This document shows positions 36,340 through 49,345 of a stretch of 64,000 bases of DNA, one piece after another. Source of the stretch: Metellina segmentata (lineage: Eukaryota > Arthropoda > Arachnida > Araneae > Tetragnathidae); assembly GCA_947359465.1 (NCBI GenBank), contig OX375878.1, positions 78,784,416-78,848,415 of the forward strand, given 5' to 3'. Numbering within the stretch: the first letter of the stretch is position 1; every line of letters begins with the position of its first letter. Both the position numbers and the translations under genes were made by a program. The notes below the pieces were generated by a model, which worked only from the letters and a program-made list of their open reading frames with translations, did no database searches and was not told the DNA's origin.

Positions 36340-37595
36340 CGAATTTCAAAAAAATATTATCAAGAACCACATTTAAATTTCAAAAAAAACTCGACGAGCT
36401 GCAAAAATTTACGTTGAGAGGTACTCTTAAAAAAAACCTCACGACTAAAGACTGAAATTTTGAATGTGTTTTGCTCACTCGCGGAAGAAATTTCACTTCT
36501 TCAACTTTAACACTTAATAAAACCTAAACTAATAGCTGCATCGGAAAAAAATCTTAATAATTATCCAGGGAATACGATGAAGAACAAAGCATGTTAATTT
36601 CATATTTTTCCGATCAGTACTTTCTCGGGAAACCGTCTAAGAATGGAGCTAAACAACAAAAATTTCAATTCTTCGGCGGCGGCGGCGGTAACTTTTTTTT
36701 AATATAGAGAGATTTTTCTTGAAAATACGCACGTGATATGAAAAACAACTTGATATCAATTTGTTACAAGAATCAATAATTCTGGAAAACGTGCAAGGGA
36801 AGAGATTTTAGAAATATGTTTACTGATTTTTTGAATTTTAATACTTAAGATTTATCTTCAAATAAAAAACGACGTTGAAACATGAACATTATAAACACCC
36901 CAACCATTTACGTTTCGTGATTTATATTCAGTATTATTGAGTAAGAGCGTGAAATGTATATATTTTCATTATTTGTGAAATTGTATTCACATCAAAAACC
37001 TAACCCATAGAAAACCCATCAGATAATGTACTGAAGTATAACAGCTTGTCGCGAAATAAATTAGTTCCATCTCATTTTTCTGAAGTTTTAATAAGAAAAC
37101 TACAAAATTATTTAATTTCCATTTTTATAGATATTTTCAAACACCTTAAGACGGTTGACGCCAAAAGAAGTTTAAAACGAAAGAAATCAAATCACAAAAT
37201 AAATATACTGATCACATATTTGGTTAATATTTTGTTTACACTATTTATAGAATTGGTGATGAAAAAATTGCATTAACTTGCAAATTATTTTTCATCTGAG
37301 TTAAAAAAGAATTTCTTTCACACATTTTTTTTTATTTTATATTTTGGAATTTTTAATGAGAAAACAATAAATTGCATTAATTCTCTTTTATAAATATAAC
37401 CCTCTAAAACTTACGAATATTTATAGATAGTTGTAATTCAACCTTTTCTCTAAATATGACAGGGGCTCATCTATATAAGCGGCCATGGTATTTAAAACTT
37501 TCCTAATAGCTGTCCAATTTAAAAACCGTATTTGAAGTTTTAGCATCTTGCCTTGCCTCAATCAACAAATATTATATTTATTTTTTATATCCTCC
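36340..37595. other. Intergenic; a (CGG)n tract and otherwise nothing recognised
   Basis: A CGG repeat of about five units lies at 36675-36688. The rest is AT-rich with no supported gene. Confidence 0.4.
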
Positions 37596-37599
37596 TGCA

Positions 37600-37765
37600 A
37601 GTGTGCCTACGTTGGCGAGTTGTGGAAGTTTGGAGGATGGGGTGTCAGCTGAGGGGTTAACTCGTCATCTGACCGTGGTTCAAAAATCCCGAGGTGCTGT
37701 CCTTGTATCAATCTTTAAAGGAAAGATCCAAGGACCACGCCTCGTCATTTTGAATCACGGTCAGA
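37600..37765 (+). repeat. SINE body copy
   Basis: CTACGTTGGCGAGTTGTGGA, GGATGGGGTGTCAGCTGAGG, CTCGTCATCTGACCGTGGTT and GATCCAAGGACCACGCCTCG follow the family order, with part of the pattern inverted at the end. Confidence 0.7.
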
Positions 37766-37767
37766 AG

Positions 37768-38225
37768 AGACAAAGGATCATCCCAACCAGCCGGGGAAGA
37801 AGGGCACAAGCTAAGGCCCACAATGTAGCGCACGCAGCGGGCACGGACATGTTTATTTGTTTATAAAAATTTACATGGGCTAAAGGCCAATATTGCGAAC
37901 ATTTAGAGAAAAAAAGCGAACATTTAGGAAAAAAAAGCGAACATTTAGAGCACACTAAAAAAAATAGGGCAACAGGCCCAACAAGAAAACATCCGTTCAC
38001 AGACGGATGACCTCACAGGGCGTAAAAAAGAAAGTGGATTTACATTGGTTAATAATATTGTATAATAATAAGATTTATATAAAAGAAAAATAAACCCGGG
38101 GGGGGGGGGCAGGACAACGGGGAGAAAATATTCCCAGTTTTGAGATGCCACACGGGAAAGATTTGGTCCAGGAGTTTAAGAGGACCCGGAGTACCTTGGC
38201 AAGCCAGAGGCCCTCCGGGCAGGCT
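37768..38225 (-). mobile_element. Possible 3' end of a non-LTR retrotransposon
   Basis: Read on the minus strand, a segment with GCCTCTGGCTTGCCAAGGTA and CTTAAACTCCTGGACCAAAT is followed by a poly-C tract. It then has three units of TAAATGTTCGCTTTTTTT (about 21 bp each) and an AATAAACATGTCC poly(A)-signal-like end. The layout suits a LINE 3' UTR with a short tandem tail, but no coding part is preserved. Confidence 0.3.
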
Positions 38226-38279
38226 TGTTTGGAGGGAAACGGTTAATTTATAATTTATCGTCCAAAATTATATTTAATG

Positions 38280-38340
38280 ACTGTTCAGATGACGAGGGTA
38301 ACACCCCACTTTCCAAACTTCCAGAACTCGCCAACGTGAT
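38280..38340 (-). repeat. SINE body fragment
   Basis: TTCAGATGACGAGGGTAACA followed by CCCCACTTTCCAAACTTCCA and GCCAACGTGAT, the 60-bp core of the family. Confidence 0.7.
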
Positions 38341-38642
38341 AACTATTGCAGAAGGAGATAAAATATTGTATAAATATTTGTTGGTTGAGGTAATGCAAGA
38401 TGAAAAGCTTCATATACGGTTTTTAAATTGGTCAACTATTAGGAAAGGTTTAAATACATTGAACCCTCAAGCGAATGATTCCAATGCAACGCTTCCAGAT
38501 CAATATTTCGGATGTGTCCATGGGATCAAGAAAACAAATCTCGATATTTCATATCTTCTTCCCTTGCAGCGAATGTGCACATAATTCGGACAACAGCGGT
38601 AGCTCATGCAATGATTTCAAGAAGGGTGGTCGTGGAGGTCAC

Positions 38643-38852
38643 TTATGACCTGACCATCCTGTGCAGCACCTTGGCGTACTCGTGGGCACTGAGTAGTCGG
38701 TCGGCCAGCGGCAGCAGCCCGCGCCTCCTTCTGCGCTTGCGGAAGTCGTCCTGACTCGTCGCCTCGATGCACAGGACGATGAAGCTCCTGTCGCAAGGGT
38801 GCTTCTCCTGGTCCAGCAGGCGGTGACGCAACAACGAACTGGCAACACCCAC
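38643..38852 (-). CDS. Mp: Multiplexin last exon: end of endostatin plus basic tail
   Basis: It follows the acceptor TGTTCCACAG and starts in phase 0 with VGVASSLLRHRLLDQ. It carries the last two endostatin cysteines (HPC and VLC in SFIVLCIE). It then adds a tail of about 39 residues with seven consecutive basic residues (RKRRRRR) and a helical-looking GLLPLADRLLSAHEYAKVLH, ending MVRS-stop (TAA 38645-38643). Vertebrate endostatins end about eight residues after IVLCIE. The exon is markedly GC-rich. Confidence 0.93.
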   Translation of the reverse strand: MGVASSLLRHRLLDQEKHPCDRSFIVLCIEATSQDDFRKRRRRRGLLPLADRLLSAHEYAKVLHRMVRS

Positions 38853-41800
38853 CTGTGGAACAGCCGGAAAAGAGGTTATGAGATATTCACGTACGTAAGT
38901 AGTTAATGGGTGAAAATCGTTAACTTTAGGACTGCGTTTTACTGCGTGCGAGAAAAACAGTGAATTTGGGACAGTTGCTTGGTGTTGAATACGTTTTGAT
39001 TTACAGAATTGAAATACGTTTAATTGTGAAACATATTTAAATTTCTGTAGTAAAATTTGCAAAAATAAGTACTTTTTCATCAGCAAATCAATTAACCTTT
39101 AGACTACGGCCGGTACAGCAGTTGTACCACGATCGAAAGAATGAAGATGAATCTGACCAAGAATGAAATGAAACAACGAGCAGTACATCAGTTGTACCTG
39201 AAAGTTATAAGAATCATGGCAAGAAATAATTTAGACTCCGGTCGTTACAACAGTTATACCTTGAAACTTATAAAAATCGCGGCAAGAAAGAATCGCCTCA
39301 GTAATATCTATAGCCATATCAAAAGGTTAATTAATTCTGAATTTTTCAAAAATATTTTCTTTGTGCACCAGTGGAACAACCTTACTTGCAATTTATTTTA
39401 TCCTATCATTATTTACTTTACGGAAATTCTTCGAGTTATAGCAGTTCTAATAACCTTAAGGAAGATCGTGAGAGACTCCTGAGGACAAATGGGGTAAATG
39501 TGACTCAGTGGTTTTGCAAACTGCCCTAAAAACGTGCGAATTGGAGGAAGCTGAGTTTCGATTTCTGTTAGTACCTTTGGTGCATTTCTCTCTACAGTGT
39601 CAGTAAAATCTTTTCTTGCGTGACTATATGTCCATTTACTGACTGGACTAAAAAAACATTGCTTTGCAATGCCCGATCAAATCAGGCCCTTTCGACGTAT
39701 AAACAACAAGCTACATAAAGACTAATGTTTTGAAAAGAAAAACCTAATTCAAACAGTAGTTCCAAAATCTAACCAATTTATCGACACTAATCGGGTTGGA
39801 TTCATATGAAATTAAGCATATTAATCTGGAATAAATTAATTTAATAGGCGCTTTTTCCAGCTACGTTTTTGTTTTAATTGTCCCAAAACTGAATCTTTCA
39901 AAACCAATTGGATGGAATTAAGAGGAGTTGTAATATGACATGTGCTTACTTTTGCTGTTCCTTCTGAATGCCACGCATCGCAATAAGCTTCCATCTCGCG
40001 AACTCCGAGGCGATCAGATCCATGCCAAACAAGCTTGTGTGGCCTAGAAAATTAAAAGGAAAAATTTTCAAACAATTCATTGATAAAAAAAAATTAAAAC
40101 TTGCCCAGTTGATCTTTTATTATACTCTATGTGATGTCAAGATCACAAGCCTCGCAGAAAAAATGTTCAGCACAAATTTAAATCTTCATTTATTAAAGTT
40201 TAGCAGTTCTGCTAAAGAATCAGTTGATAATCTACTCTCACCTGTAAAAGATATAGAAATAAATTGTGACATACTTTCTTACGCTTCAATGTATTTAATT
40301 GAATATCTACTATTGTAAAAGTAAGTGTCTGTTTGTCTGTCTGTGTCGCAGTGTCATGACAAATCTATGGCACTTACAATAATGTAATTTGGAACACAGG
40401 TAGTCCGAATTTTTTGCAATTTTTCTATCTAATTTTAAAATTTAATCTAGAACATTTTTAAATTAATTTATTGGCATTTAATATTATTATTGTTTTTCTT
40501 AGAACTGCAACAGTATAAAGAGATCACAGATTCTAAATTATTTTTAGCGTTTCATTTTCCGAGCAACAATTTTAGCGTAAGAACAAAAATGAATAAAAAT
40601 TTTTAAATGGAGTTATGTTGTTATTTTTTCTATCTCCTAGATCGTTAAAGATAGCGTAAAAATTTCAACGGATTTGAAATCTGCGAAAAACTTTTCACTT
40701 CTTCAAGAAGCCCCCTTTTTGATCTTTGAAAACTTAAGGAACATTTATAAGATTTTTGTTATCAGACATAAGACAAATGTTCATAAATTTTAAGGAGTGC
40801 AATATCAATTAATGTAAACAATGTGAATTCTTGAGTGTCATAAATGTTCCTTTCAAATGCTTCATTAAATGTTCCAATTCCATTGACACCCTCAATGTTT
40901 TGAATATCTATCGTGATTGACAAAATGGTTTTTACCTGATAGTCTTTTAATCCCGTAAGAAAGCTGGTACGGAAAACGGAAATATTCTGATGTCCCGAGC
41001 AGTAGTCTTAAAATGTTTTGAATGAAGTTGACTTACCATGCATTATCGGTTAAAACATTTCGTCCATCAAAAGAATAGATCCTTGGTGGATACGAAAACG
41101 GAGCAGCAGTTCCAGCAAAGAGGTCTTTCCAGGAATTGAATAATACTTCACCCTAAGCAAAAAAATATTTTAGTCAGGTTAATGGCAGCGGGAAAAAACA
41201 TTTGTTTTGTCTATATGATCTCAATCTGATCTCATTTTCTTATAAATTATCTTAGAAATTAAACAAAAGGATAAAGGGTTAATCTTAGAAGATGGATTCA
41301 TTTTATGTTAGTTCATAATGCAACCATTCAAAAATATTTGGACATAGTTAAATAATGATGTAAGTTTTTTGTTTCAGTATATAATTATAATGTAAGGAAA
41401 TTTCTCTATTATGTGAAATGAATATTATGCTAAAAAGTATACTTTTATGAAAACTTAATAGCATTCTTAATTTATTTTAAACTTTTCCAGACTTTTTAAG
41501 TAGCACGTAGCAAATTTTTTACATTCACATTGCAAAAGGTTAACTGTGTCCAAAACTATCATTAACGCTTATCCCTAAAGTAATAGAGGTATGGGGTTTG
41601 AAGAGCTTAGTAGTTAGGATTTTCAATCACTTGATATTATTACCATCAAAAGTACATATAAATATCCCTGTGATCATATATCAAAATATAATAAATCAAA
41701 TGTTTTTTTATTCTTCATTGCAATTTTCAATGTTATTCACTGGAAAAATCGAATTTTTAAAAATACAAGTCACCTTCCCTTTATCTTGCATGTCGCAGCT

Positions 41801-44800
41801 TGTATTACCTTCGGACCTTGCTTTCCCCCCCCCCTATAAACCCTTATAACCACCCTTTATCATAAATATTGACAACTAATATTTTGCCAGCATCCAGTAT
41901 TCAAATAGACACACGTGAATGGACACAAATTTTGACAATAAAATGGAAATAATACATTTTAACTTCTGGTCATATATTTATTCTTCAACTATTTGTGGAA
42001 AAGCATTGTTTGCAGAAACAGAAGTTTTAAAGGATAGTGTGAAATTTGCCATTTGAATTGTTTTTCCTGAAGTAAAGGCTATACCCTTTTATCGTAGAAA
42101 CAATCAAGAATTAAAAAAAAAATGCTGAATTAAAAATAAATGAGACATAACTGTCAGTGAAACAACTAATTTAGAAGATTTCAGACTGAACTTAGTACTT
42201 TTCTTAATTGCAGACTCAGCTTTGCCTCTGAGAATATCCACTTTTTATGTTACAGAGGAATACTTTAAAATTTCTAGGCTTTCTTTCTGTGCTGATACAA
42301 TTCAGCTCAGGTTATATCAACGTCATCCTATACAATGTATTTTTTACTAGTGAATACCATTGATACATTTGTGTGTTTGAATTTATGCGGTCATTACATT
42401 TGGTCATAAATTGACGATAAAGATTTTTTTTTTCTAATGGCGGGCACATTTGACCGAAGTCATTGGCCACTACAAGGCCGGAAGTGATGGCCACTTGTGA
42501 AGGAGCACCCAGTGGGAGGACCATCATTGCTCCTAACAATTACTTCGTAATTTTGCACCATGTTCAGATGACGAAGCAACACCTGAGCTGGTATACGCTT
42601 ACAAACATCCATGCCCGAACCCGGATTCGAACCGGACCTTCCGATCTAGAGGCTAACACCTTAACCACTATACCGGTTGGTCGGCTTGACGATAAAGAAC
42701 AATTGGAAATTTTATTATCTGTTTTCATCTTTATTGGTCATTTTATGAAATTTTGGCAAGCTTAGATAGTATTTGTGCATTTGTATTAAATACAAAATTG
42801 ATTATTCTAGTCACTTTTTCACTTGGTAGTAGTAAAGCTGAGAAATTCTGTTAATATTAAAAATTTTAAAGGAAAAAAGTTATTTTTTTTTATTGACAAT
42901 ACATTTTGTCGTTATTTATTCCTAGGTAAAAGAACAAAAAATTGATCAAAATTTTAAAAACACAAGTATTTATTTGTAGATAAGTAGGTCATTTAATTAA
43001 CGTCGCACTGGAGCAACTAAATGAACTGTTCGGGACGGTCCGAGATTAATCCCCAAGTTAAAGATCCTAGGACAACACGACGTAATTTTGAACCACTGTC
43101 AGATGACGAATTTAGTAAGAAAGAGGCAACTTCTCTACTCTAACCCAAAAGCGGTTTCGAAAAACATTTTCAGCTCACCTTTTGTACAGACGTGTGTGAT
43201 CAGCTACATAACTACCAGAACTGAGCAACCTGCTTTAGGAAGGTTCATGTTTTTGTATTCGTGATTAAAAGTAAATTAAAGGTAAACAGACGATATGCTC
43301 TATTGAAGGTATAATGTCGTTTAACTTTATATTTTACCAGAATTATATAATCCTTAATACATTTTTCTGCATTTTATCGAATCAGTGATGTTGACATACT
43401 TTAAAATTATTCACAGAAATGCATTCTTTTTCTTGAATGCTTGTGCATTTTAAGTATTCGTAACGCATGCTCGCTCCTTGTGCGAGGAAACCTTAGAGTG
43501 TAGTTCTTCTTACCTTGATGTTAACTATTGGTAGGTCAGAATCCTTGTGACGGACAATGCTGTCAAGGTTTTGAACCCTGGAAGCCAGAAAAGCTCTGAA
43601 GGTACCACGGAAGTTAGCCCGTCTTGACTGTCTGTAACATTCGTAGTCAGCACCTCGTACTCCATGCATGTCACCCGTATAGGGTTGATTGAGTGCTGCC
43701 ATCCTTAGCTTGAAAATAGAAAATAAAAATTGCTTAACCGTAGGTTTTAGTCAGGTGAATTAAAACAACAAGATTTTCTCAATATAGCTAAATAATGCAA
43801 TCTATAAATGTGGCATCGTCCACAGATTAAATCCGATCCCCTTTTCTTACCTTCATTCCTAATAGTTTTCAGTACCATCTATTGGCTTTTACAAAATTTA
43901 AGTAGCTTTTATTACTTTGATTTGTTCTTTGGATTTATTGTTTATGTCTTGAAAGTAGTATGAAAAATTTCTCCAGAGTAGCTATAGTAAAATCAATAGA
44001 TTTCCAGAAAAATTGCTAAACATTAAATGCGGAAACTAAAAAAATCGAAATATCAAAGCACTTTTAAAAATAAATACAAAGGAAAGTCAAAAATTATCCG
44101 TACTTTATTTTCCAATCTATTTAAACAAATATAGAAGCTGAACAAGATCATCATTTTTCTACATAGTCTAATTCCTTTTCGATGCGCTTGCTCCAGTGGT
44201 CCACAAGCTTGCGTATTCCCTCCAAGAAGGTCTTCGGTTGGTCGTCCAAAAAATAATGCAATTTATGCAATAGTCATCCAAATATTTATACAAGAATTAT
44301 ATCTCATTTTCCCCCACTTCTTTGTCCATCTAATCTGCAGATAATAAAACGCTCCACATTCTCGATGGTAACTCGCCGATTTGCCAGTATCCTTTCTCGC
44401 TCTTGCCGAGCCTTCTCATCAGTAGTGGAAGGTTCTTCGAGAATTTATAGAATGTTCTTCGAGCATCACGCTTGTCCGGCCTCTTTTAAGCTTCTCGATC
44501 CACTCCTACACACTTCTACGTGGTAGAGCATTGTTCCCGTACTGTGTTGTAAGTTCCCTATGAATTTCAGTCCCTGGCATACCTTCCGACCATAGAAATC
44601 GGATCACTGCTCTTTATTCCTCCTTGGTGTTCACTGATTGCGGAACGACCATGTCTACACTGAAGCAAAAGCTAGAAAATCGAAGCTATTAAAGTCAAAC
44701 TTCGATAACGTAACCACAGTAGCATCAACTCTAAGCATGCAAGCTCCTTCTTCGTACATCACGCTTGTCCGGCCTCTTTTAAGCTTCTCGATCCACTCAA

Positions 44801-47800
44801 CATACTTCTACGTGGTAGAGCACAGTCCTCGTATTGTGTTGTAAGCCTCCGATGAATTTCAGCCCCTGGCATACCTTCCGTCCATAGAAATCGTATCACT
44901 GCTCTTTATTCCTCTTTGGTGTTCACTGATTGCGGAACGACCATGTCTACACTGAAGCAAAAGCTAGAAAATCGAAGCTATTAAAGTCAAACTTCGATAA
45001 CGTAACCACAGTAGCATCAACTCTAAGCATGCAAGCTCCTTCTTCGTACATCACGCTTGTCCGGCCTCTTTTAAGCTTCTCTATCCACTCATACACACTT
45101 CTACGTGGTAGAGCACAGTCCTCGTATTGTGTTGTAAGCCTCCGATGAATTTCAGCCCCTGGCATACCTTCCGTCCATAGAAATCGTATCACTGCTCTTT
45201 ATTCCTCCCTGATTCTCACTGATTGCGGAGCGACCATGTCTACACAGATGCAGAAGCAAGAAAAGTGAAGCTATTAAAGTCAAACTTCGATAACGTAACC
45301 GCAGTGGCATTAACTCTAAGCATGCAAGCACAGAAGACAGTGTGACATACTTCAAGATGTGGTATTAGCGAAAGTGTGGATAATTTTTTACTTTTCCTCG
45401 TATTTTCAAGTATTAATGCATTTTGAGAGAAAACATGTGAAAAGAAAGTTTAATGTGAAAAAACCTTTTCGCATTTAGAATTGCATTTTTTAGTACTTAA
45501 TACTATAAATTAAAAAGATTTATCGAAACTAAAAATTGGAATACCAAAACAACACACACACAAATACATTAAACAAGAGATTTAAGCAATATTTATACTT
45601 GTATCATATTAACGCTACACGTCGATATTTTTTGTGAGTAATCTAATTAATCTAAAAATCAAATCAAAAGAGTTATTTATTCGTGCTTTGAAACACTTCC
45701 AAACAACGTTAAATGAATTTTAAATAAATTTTTCAACTACAGATTAAACAGTTTTGTAATCTACAATATTATAAGTTCTAGTATTCCATTTTGTAAAGTG
45801 CTGAATAATATGCATTTCAGACACTTGATGTATACAGTATATCTTTAGTTGTATAGCTTAAATATATAAGTATGTAGGTCTTAATATTTAAGTTTAAAGA
45901 AATGATTATATTTGTTAATACGTTATGAATACGTTATGATATACGTTATGAAAATTAAAATGTTCTTGTTTAGTATATCTTTAACACTAAGTTTTTATTT
46001 CTAATATGTTACATTTTTGTTTTTTATAATATATTTGGAACTTAATAACTATTTAGTACTTGGAACTCTGGTTATGGCAATAATGAAAACGCTTGCTGAT
46101 AATATAAAATGATTATAAATTGTATAATTCGAGTATAACACTGTTTTGTTAAAAATTTCTGCGAAAATATGTTATCAGGCTACTTTTATCTCACTTTTTC
46201 CTCTAATGGTATACTTACCTTTCGTCGTATCTGATAGCATGGAAAAATTATGGTTATTAAATGCAAAGTACAAAATGCATGATCAAAAGATTTAAGCAGC
46301 AATAAAATACATGTTTCACAACTCAATCATAAAATTCCAACATGAGCTAGTTGCTTTGCCTATTCAAGGGAATATATTCCACTAGAGTACCGACAGGGCA
46401 TTTAAATTACTGTTAAACCATCAGTTGGTAATGGATATAGATCTCCGTTGATATGGGATACGTGATGAAGATGTTATTACAACATTACTGACTCATTTGG
46501 TGTACATTCTTTGATCTTGTTTTGTATTTAACAGCCTCGAAAAACTTTCTTTTTAGGTTATCTGAGCGATTATCTTTATTTCGAATAAAGCACCGCCTGT
46601 GTTAAGAATAATAATTATGTTTTCGGAGAGAGTTCGAATTCTAAACCTTTGTGATTTATCCACGTGTTTAGGAGTGATTCGGTTGAATTTGAGAAGTCCG
46701 AGGAAATGAATTTGAAATAAATGATCTTTTTCGCACCTTAGTCCAACGTCAGCAGAGTATCGAAGTTTCACTGAGATTTTCTACATATTTTATATTTATT
46801 TCATGCGTCTGTGTGAAATATAATGGTACCCGCTTTAAAAATTTAGGTGATGGTAATTGTTAATGTTTTTTCACAAGAACTATTACCATACATCGGAGAC
46901 TGCGACAATAAAATTGCAATATTTTTCAACATAGGAATTCTCATTAAGATTATAAGAACTGACTTCAGCGATGACCATTATAAATTCTTCCATTCTTATC
47001 TATTAAACTTTCATCTTCGGACAAATCGTTGTAGATGCGCCGGGTGATTTTTACTATTTATTTTATGAAAGGTTGAAAAACAGGTAAAAATGACACGATT
47101 TGTCTTTATCTGTGTGATCTGTAAGGTGGCAATGTTGCACGATATGTGGATCGACAGTCTGTGTACGCGGTCTGGGGAGATTGGTAGATAAGAAGTTATA
47201 CAAATACCTTGATGGTACTGCGATTAAAGGAGTTTGTTCAAATTATACCTTCTACCCTGTTGTCAGTAAAACTGCTTTTACTATTCTAATACTGTTTAGA
47301 TGTGAATGCCTCTTAAAAATTGGAACAATACTGGGGGTTACATGAAAAGTAGAACGATGCAGAAAACTGTTACAACTGTTTTGTCGTATGGTTTATAACC
47401 CAAAGAAACATCCGGAAAATAAATTTAACATCGTTTAGACAAAGGATGTCCGTACCTCACACGACCTTCGGTCTCACTAAGCAGGCGCACTGAACGTGGG
47501 GGGGGGGTCGAATATGTCGAAATTCTACGGTGCTGGACGAACTTTGGGCCAGTTTTACTTAGAATTGCGTGGAATGAGAACTATATAAGTGATGTCATCT
47601 TATAAATTTTCCCGAACAAATGAAGTTTATTCATTTGAAAAATTAAAAATCATTGTCAAACTTCATCTCCCAATTCCACCAGGAGGGACAATGAGAAAAG
47701 CAGAAATGCGGATTTTCCCTGTGGATTTAACTTAGTATCAAAATCTAAAGTAAGATTATAATTTCTTTAATCGTATTTGATCATCTAGTTTGTAACTATA

Positions 47801-49278
47801 GGCTACAATCATTGCTAATGTTTACCTCACATTTAAAGCTTTAAAGTTGTTCAAATATACGCAAACTAATCAAAAGTGGTATTTTATTTTTAGCCTGCTT
47901 AAGTAATCATTAGATATCTGTATATTTCAATTAAAATGAATTTTAATAAAAGCCCATACTTTATATTTTTATGTTGCTACTATAACGTAACACAGTATCC
48001 CACAGTGGTAACATTATACCCCGACAGTGGGGTACCGTGTTACAATGTACATCACTTCCAAAAACATTAAATACTGGAAATAAATGTTACTCTTTTTAAT
48101 TTTAATGGTATGTAAGATGAATGTAAGAGATCAAAGATCATTTTAAGGGCTTTGTTTGCTTCATATAGATGCATATTTTGATGCCACAATTGAAAATAAA
48201 AAACGTGTAACACTGTGCCCCACCTTCCCCTACGTTATAAATACAATCAGATGTCTCACTCAGATTTACGTTAAAAATCGTTTGTTTTCCTTCAGGTTTT
48301 ATCAATTATTAGTTTTTTTTCATATAATTACATTTCTTATAAAGAGGTTGCTGAGCTCCTGTCGGTACGCTACATCACTGCTTTTCAAATATTTTAAGTT
48401 CAGATTTTTTAAATGTTATGATGTATTGTAATAAAATGTAAACATTTTAAAAGAAAACATTTCAAATATAAAAAATTTTGCAATAAACATTCTAGACATT
48501 TGTTCAGTCTATCAATCGGGACATTTATTTTAAACTATTTTGATCCTTTTTATCATATTATTTTTGATTATTATGGTCATCTTTCTTTTCTTCAACTTAC
48601 CCTGGGAGCTGTTGTGTCAGTTTTCATACTTCCAACAGGTGGATTCAATGGCGCGGGTGTGGTTGATGTTGTCTATAAGAAATAAATTTAAAACTCCAAA
48701 TAGTGTCCCAGTGGAAATAAAAGATACAATGAACATAATGAAGGAAAAGTATTTTACAGAACACATCTTTAAATCAAAAGTCGGAGTTTCCAATAATAGT
48801 TTTGCATCAGTTTTCTCATATAAAATGGATATTATCAATTTAAATTTATCTACAAGGTATTTTGGAACATGAAGTTCTTAATTATGAATACAAATATATA
48901 CAAAGATACAAATACTTTTCAAAAAAGTAAATTCTTCTTAAATGCAAGGTAACGAATATTTATGTCAAAGTATTAAGGATACTTTTATTTTCCTACATTC
49001 AATGAATTGTTATATTTTGTAAGGTTTTCATTAGCAAAAAGCTGATAAACAGCTGGTTTTAAGTCAAGAACAGATTTTATATGATCAATCCAAGCGGAGC
49101 CCTCGCTGTGACGTCATGGATCAGAAATTGAAATCAGGATTATACGAATTATTGAGATAGTTTTGTCGTCGCAGAACATTTAAAACTCTACAAAAGGAGT
49201 GTTAGTGCAAACGAAATGAGATTGCGTAGCAATCTCCGGGGTTTGGCGAGCGTAGGCAAACAGGGGGCGGAACCCCCT

Positions 49279-49345
<67 letters not shown>

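Larger units (their letters stand above)
41153..43513 (-). other. Multiplexin intron with two SINE copies
   Basis: Besides the SINEs at 42440-42695 and 42990-43115 nothing is recognised. Confidence 0.7.
43709..48600 (-). other. Multiplexin intron with a mariner element
   Basis: Holds the mariner at 44077-45400 and a 17-bp-stem hairpin at 47987-48043. Several short open frames (for example 46847-47047) are not recognised and lack splice support. Confidence 0.7.

Noticed and set aside
38225..38584. 119-codon plus-strand frame just past the multiplexin stop
   Set aside because: It overlaps a SINE core and probable 3' UTR, and the protein is not recognised.
42595..42690. tRNA gene on the minus strand
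   Set aside because: B box and D-arm-like sequence are present, but the acceptor stem is not formed and the same unit recurs with a SINE body, so it is a SINE head.
48540..48872. Hydrophobic plus-strand frame
   Set aside because: The minus strand here carries a well-supported multiplexin hinge exon; the plus frame is AT-rich noise.
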